Assembly: GCA_030549335.1 (NCBI GenBank)
Contig: CM060197.1
Span: 49,069,654 to 49,133,653 of the forward strand
DNA: 64,000 nucleotides
From: Pontederia crassipes
Lineage: Eukaryota; Streptophyta; Magnoliopsida; Commelinales; Pontederiaceae
Direction: 5' to 3'
Shown here: piece by piece, positions 58,849-64,000 of the stretch
Position numbering within the stretch: the first letter of the stretch is position 1
Layout: each line of letters begins with the position of its first letter
Position numbers and translations under genes: made by a program
Notes under the pieces: model-generated
The model's input: the letters and a program-made list of their open reading frames with translations, nothing else
What the model was told of the DNA's origin: nothing
Databases searched by the model: none

Positions 58849-60659
58849 ATGTCATACTCGAACGATCGTCGATGGATGTACAAAAGAAATAATCCTAATC
58901 GTAGAGACTTGACACAAGAATTTATAGATGGCGTTGACTATTATGTTACTGTGGCTTGTCAATCTTTACAATTTCAGCGGGAGGGAACAATTATGTGTCC
59001 TTGTTTGAAATGTGCTAGCACAAAGTTACTGACGATAGAGACTGTCAAAGTTCACTTATATAGAAAGGGTTTCAAATCCAATTATTGGGAATGGGATGAT
59101 TTAGGCGAAGGAGCACCTTCGACAAGCGTCCCAAATTCAGGTCTTCATTTTGTGGATCCTAAACCAACATTTGCTTCGCAATATGAACAGTCTGTTTATG
59201 ACGCAGCTGCAATTGAGTATGGCAATATTAGATTTGAGCAGAATGAAGAGGCACCAAATCCAAAAGCAAGAGATTTTTATGACTTACTAAACGCATCGAG
59301 CCAACCCTTATGGCCTGGGTGTGAAAGTCATTCGGAACTATCACTTGCTGTTAGATTGTTGAATCTGAAAGCCGACCACAATATTTCACAAGTATGTTTT
59401 GATGCATTTCTAGATATTTTAAAAGAGGTCACACCAACTGGGGCTCATATTCCTGAAAATTTTTATAGGATAAAAAGATTGGTCAGTAAACTTGGTCTTG
59501 GCTCAACTAAAATAGATTGTTGTCGTGATGGTTGTATGTTATATTACGGCGAGGACATCAATCTAAATGAATGCAAGTTTTGTGGGGCCGAACGATATAG
59601 AGTGACTAACAAATCTCAAGTCGCTGTGAAAAGAATGCATTATTTACCTCTTATTCCAAGGCTTAAAAGACTATACTCGTCTATAGGGTCAGCGTCGCAA
59701 ATGAAGTGACATGCACAGCATAATACTTCTGAAGGTGTCATGGTTCACCCATCGGATGGTGAAGCGTGGAAACATTTTGATCGTAAGCATCTTGATTTTG
59801 CTAGGGACCAAAGGAACATAAGGCTCGGATTATGCGCAGATAGTTTTACACCATATGGTCAGACTTCAGTTCCTTATTCATGTTGGCCGGTAACAATAAC
59901 ACCTTATAATTTGCCACCTGGGATTTGTATGTCCGCACCTTATATGTTTTTGACATGCATTATTCCTGGTCCTCAGAGTCCTAAACAGAGGATACACGTG
60001 TATTTACAGCCTCTAATAGACGAGCTTAAAGAATTGTGGGATGGTGTCGTCGCTTATGATGTGTCGACCAAACAAAATTTCACATTGAGAGCTGCCTTAT
60101 TGTGGACTGTTAATGACTTTTCAGCCTACGGGATGTTGTCTGGTTGGATGACTGCAGGAAAATTAGTTTGTCCATCTTGCATGGAACACTCAGATGCGTT
60201 CACTTTGATAAATGGGGGTAAAAATAGTTGGTTTGATTGCCATAGACGGTTTCTTACAGCTGATCATCGTACAGAAATAACCGAAATGCATTTCGACGGA
60301 ATAGAGTTGTAGAAGACATGCCTCCGGTCAGACGCTCAGGAGCTCAATTACGTCGCATTGTCAATGCTTTATGCAGAATTATCGACGACCCAAATGTCAC
60401 ATACAATGAGTATGGTATTTGTCATAATTGGACCAAACGAAGTATATTCTGGGATTTACCTTATTGGTCTGATTGTTTGATACGTCATAACTTGGATGTC
60501 ATGCACGTTGAGAGAAATGTGTTTGAAAATGTATTCAACACCGTAATAGACATTAAGGGTAAAACAAAGGGCAACCTCAAGGCGAGACTAGATTTGAAGG
60601 AGTACTGTCGAAGGCCAGAGTTGCACTTAGTGACTTTACCTAATGGAAGATTATCTAAA
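58849..60659 (+). pseudogene. TNP2 transposase of the CACTA element, two lesions and LTR truncation
   Basis: TNP2 cuts and joins CACTA ends. ATG at 58849 starts the transposase-associated domain: RRWMYKRNN, EFIDGVDYYV, MCPCLKCAST, LYRKGFKSNYWEW. The Transposase_21 (TNP2) core follows: NLKADHNISQVCFDAFLDIL, CRDGCMLYYGED, CKFCGAERY, then PRLKRLYSS. A TGA at 59707 replaces the Trp of the family's M-(K/R)-W-H motif. The same frame continues with VHPSDGEAWKHFD, IPGPQSPKQRIHVYLQPLID, FSAYGMLSGW. A stop at 60310 and a one-base shift follow, then IRHNLDVMHVERNVFENV. The frame runs straight into the LTR at 60660. Few lesions suggest recent inactivation. Confidence 0.92.
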
Positions 60660-62262
60660 TGATGCATGCAAAATACAACATATTTTAGATTATTATTTTA
60701 ATTAATTTTTCTATAATTTCATCATGGCATGCATCATTTTTAGTCACTTTTAGTCGTAATTCCGGATTTATCAATTTTAATTATTAATTCTTTGAATATT
60801 TTAATTGTGGATGGATTAACTAAATTTTGATAATTATTTTGCAGGAAAAGCCGAGATTAGGATAAAGAATTTATTTCTTACGGCCGATATTTGGCTTTAC
60901 CCCCAAGACGTTTTGACCGAAATTAAAAGGGGGTAAAGATAAAAGGAATTTTATCTTTTGGGCATAATGGCATGAAGATGATCACTTTTTGGCCGAGATT
61001 CAAAGGGGGTAACAATTAAATGATTTTATATTTTGGGCGTAACAAGATTTAATTCTTTATTACGGCCGAAATCCATAGGGCGTAAAGATAAAAGAAAGAC
61101 GTTTTGGCCGAGATTAAAAGGGAGTAAAGATAAGAAGAATTTATCTTTGGGCGTAATGATAAAAAGGATTTATCGTGTTGGCCAAGTTTATCTCATAATT
61201 TTAAAGTCAACCGTACGATGTTACGGCCGAGATCAAATTGAAGGTCGTTCGCACCCTATAAATAGGTGAAGAATCCATCGTTTCAATTCGTGCTCTGAAG
61301 TTCAGGTTTCTTCCACAGCGAGTCATGAGCTCTGCAGGCTATGACCATGAGGAGAGAGGTGCGATGGCTGGAGGTTGATCGCGACTCTGATCAAGTCCGA
61401 GAGGCTGCCCGACTGTCTGCCCAATTCAAGAGCTCTACTTCTATTTTGGGTGTAATTCTTTCGATTATTATTGTTATTTTGTTATTATCTCTCCAGAATT
61501 TCTAGGATGAACTCCATGTTTTTAGGATTATTATTTTAGGAGATTATTAATTGAAGGGAAATGTTTGGACCCTATTTTATTTGCTTTAATCTTTTCTGAT
61601 CAATTATTAATTATGCTTAATGCTTTTATGTTAGTTAATTAAATTTCTGAATTAGGCTATACCAGTTTGTGTAGTGTTTAATTTCAGAATTCATTATACT
61701 AATTATAACTGATTTTATTTGGAATTAATAATTGACATAAATTTGATAACTAGTGTGTGGAGAATCAAGTTTGTGTGGTCTATTAATCTATACTAGTTTG
61801 TGGAGTGATTAATAGTGTAGAGAATTCAATTTAATGCATCTTAATTTTAATATGATTTTGGGAGTACCAGTCGTGGAGACTTCAATTCTTATTAAATTAA
61901 GATAGTTCTATATGATTAGATTGAGGGATGCCAGTCATGGAGACCACAAGTTAATCATGTTAGATTACTTTAGGGAGACTCTAATCCATCTTTAAAGATT
62001 AAATTTATCTTTTATGGTTTAAATATTTATCCTGATCTATTTTCATCCTAAGACCTAACTTCAACACCACTATCTTATCTTTATCTTTTAAAACTCATTT
62101 TTAAAATCCATGTTTTTTCTCTTTTATTAATTTATAAATTCAGATATTGAATTAATAATATTCCTTGTGGGTTCGACACTCTTACTCCTATTTACTATAT
62201 TACTTGAGCGACTAGTGCACTTGCTAGCTATTCTATTTTGCTACATCATCTCATATGCATCA
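60660..62262 (+). mobile_element. Family-A LTR retrotransposon, 5' LTR (copy A2)
   Basis: It runs from TGATGCATGC to ATGCATCA (1603 bp) with 8-bp terminal inverted repeats. It aligns with 57-2631 minus the MULE. A TATAAATA box is at 61257-61264. It is inserted in the TNP2 gene. The 3' LTR is outside the window. Confidence 0.9.
61257..61264 (+). promoter_or_regulatory. TATA box of the A2 LTR
   Basis: TATAAATA in CCCTATAAATAGG is conserved with the A1 LTR (683-690). Confidence 0.6.
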
Positions 62263-62268
62263 AGTTTT

Positions 62269-62286
62269 TGGTGCCGTTGCCGGGGA
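62269..62286 (+). other. Primer binding site of A2 (tRNA-Asp type)
   Basis: TGGTGCCGTTGCCGGGGA differs at one base from the complement of the tRNA-Asp 3' end. Confidence 0.8.
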
Positions 62287-64000
62287 ATATTTTATTAATT
62301 AATTTCTGATTTTTATGAATTATTAGGAGATGTAAATAAATTATAAATAATTCTATGTAAATATGTATTAATTGTTTTAATTATTTTTTGTGAATAAGCT
62401 GACATTTTTTCTTTTGCAGATAAAGGTCACGACAATTTTTTAAATTGTCGACTTTCGGCTTAAAATTCTGTCGTCGTCTTATGGTTTTATGACCGAGATT
62501 GATTTTTGTCGGCTTTACTGGTATTACGGCCTTACAATATCGATTCTGAGTTCTAATCTTCTATTTGGCCGTAATGTTTTTATCCGAATGTTGTTTTACG
62601 CCATGAGTAATGGATATTGATTTGACCTTGTTTCGCCCGGTTTATTTATGGTTTAAATTTTTTTATGCACTATTCGAATCAGTTTCGACTTTCCTTCTCG
62701 GCCATAACGTTTTAATAGTTTGAACTTTTGATTTGACTTTGTTTTGGCCAAAGCGATTTAGTCTGTCTCGGTCGTAATGGATCATCCGACATGGATTTTA
62801 CTCCTTCTCGACCGTAACGATTCTTCTGTTGACGTAAGAATAAGTTTAATTCTATTTTTTTTGTTTCAGCCGAAACCCAGTTTTGTTTTACGTCCAAAGG
62901 TTGTCGATTTCAACTCGGCCGTAATATATTTCTTAACGTATAAGTTTGATTTAATCTCATTTCGGCCGATTTATATGTGTTGATGTTTTACCTCACGTTC
63001 GACTGAACTTTCATTGTTTTACGACCGATATGAATTATATTCTTTGTCGGCCGTAATGATTCATTTGGCGACGTTTCATTCAATTTTTATTTTGTCCAAG
63101 ATAATTCATCGCCGTGCTAATTTTTATGCCACCTTACGAATATGTTTTGGCCATAATAATTTTTACGCCATCTTACGTTGATTAATCCCTTTCGACACTG
63201 TTTTATGATTTTTACGGCCGAACGAGCCTCGGATTACTAATTTAATTTCGGCCGTAAATCTGTTTTTGTATTACGGCCGATTAATCTTATTTCCTCTCTG
63301 AAAATAATTTTTGCTAATCTCTGATTGTTAACTTTGCGGCCGCAAATTAGTTCTGATTCGTTTTTTGCCGTTTGTTACATCATCGTTAATTCTTCCAAGT
63401 TTTACGGCCGAACGAGCACATGATTTTTATGATCATCTATTCGATTTACTTCTGGTCGAGATGTTATTTTTGGCATTTGAATTGGTTTGAAGAGCGTTTG
63501 GCGGTCGTAATTCGATTTCGGATAATTATTCTCTGACCTAATGAATTTTTTTTATTCGATAATGGCCGAAAGATTTTAATGTTTATCAATTTAAATCTTA
63601 TTTCTTCGTGACCTATTATCTGCATTTTCTTCTTCTTGTATATATTTTTATTTTATTCTTTTATCTTACTGAAAATTAGTTGTTGCAGGTACTATTAAAA
63701 ATTTAATCACAACTAATTTAATCTTTGGACATATTTTACACTTTCTGATCAGAAGTTAATTTCTTTTTCTCTGATATTTGGTTGTTGCAGAAAATATTTG
63801 ACAATTTTATCGCAACCAATTCCCTGTTCGGCTAGTTTTTAAATGAAGTTAATTAATTTTAGTTGATTGTCATTTTAATTAATTTAGTAGTTAGTTAGGG
63901 AGTCATCTAATTAATATTTTATATTGTGTAAGGAGAGCATTTTGGATAAATATCATTCAGGACAAGTATATCGGAGCATGCAACAACACGATGACAACCG
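62287..64000 (+). mobile_element. A2 internal leader with dense CGGCCGTAA motif array
   Basis: It is non-coding up to the window end. Between 62480 and 63570 roughly twenty variants of ACGGCCGTAA occur (for example near 62563, 62914, 63044, 63247, 63273 and 63400). Towards the end, GTTGTTGCAG appears twice (63680 and 63781) after T-rich sequence and could serve as a splice acceptor. No gag-pol frame begins before 64000. Confidence 0.65.

Larger units (their letters stand above)
56849..60659 (+). mobile_element. CACTA element, CGACGG family, with TNP2 gene, interrupted by an LTR element
   Basis: The left end CACTACAAGAAAAAGTCG follows TTA (possible target duplication). Subterminal CGACGGT/ACCGTCG motifs fill 56870-57510, as in the 1.8 kb element at 44881-46680. 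They are followed by a TATA-like box, a GC-rich tandem array and the TNP2 gene. Its 3' part lies beyond the family-A LTR element inserted at 60660 and is not in the window. Confidence 0.88.

Overview
This window is nuclear DNA of a flowering plant. It is about two thirds AT, has no operons or bacterial signals, and is dominated by nested plant transposable elements (TEs): Ty3/gypsy-type LTR elements primed by tRNA-Asp, CACTA/En-Spm elements with TNP2 and Transposase_24-type genes, a RICESLEEPER-like hAT, Mutator-like elements (MULEs), a Ty1/copia remnant, SINE copies and foldback elements. The only host-gene sequence I can identify is broken: a TAF1C-like gene, the C-terminal half of TIMELESS, and two nepenthesin-like aspartic protease copies. 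I see no gene that is clearly intact and functional.

Layout. 1-17510: nested LTR elements. Family A (LTR 57-2631, carrying a 1 kb MULE) runs into a truncated LTR of family B (4873-5722). B's internal region is split by a complete 6.3 kb CACTA element (6853-13188, TSD AGT) and ends at a full 3' LTR (15802-17510). 17511-24408: a GC-rich repeat block, then a 5.9 kb MULE candidate with very long inverted repeats that holds a broken GRF zinc-finger gene and a small CACTA-like element. 24714-26618: a Ty1/copia remnant with intact target-site duplications and an open RT-RNase H frame. 27162-34976: TAF1C-like pseudogene (plus strand) butted directly onto a TIMELESS pseudogene. 35240-40326: mostly unremarkable AT-rich DNA with an unidentified exon-like stretch, a tandem duplication and a palindromic element holding a SINE.

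40327-55209 is a two-copy segmental duplication. Copy 1 (40327-49515) was invaded by a hAT element (40954-46752), itself invaded by a non-autonomous CACTA (44881-46680), and by a short MULE-like element. Copy 2 (50929-55209) preserves the unoccupied hAT target. Each copy has a defective aspartic protease gene on the minus strand, and a truncated CACTA lies between the copies. 56849-60659 is a CACTA with a nearly complete TNP2 transposase, of the same family as the 1.8 kb element in the hAT, and is cut by a second family-A LTR element (60660 to the window end).

The TE genes relate as families. Two CACTA lineages are present, told apart by subterminal repeats (AGCGTC-type and CGACGG-type), and the CGACGG pair looks like a coding element plus a non-coding dependent. 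The A and B LTR elements are related to each other, seem to lack gag-pol, and carry dense arrays of a short palindromic motif (ACGGCCGTA in A, ACGGGCCGT in B), which is the least explained pattern in the window.
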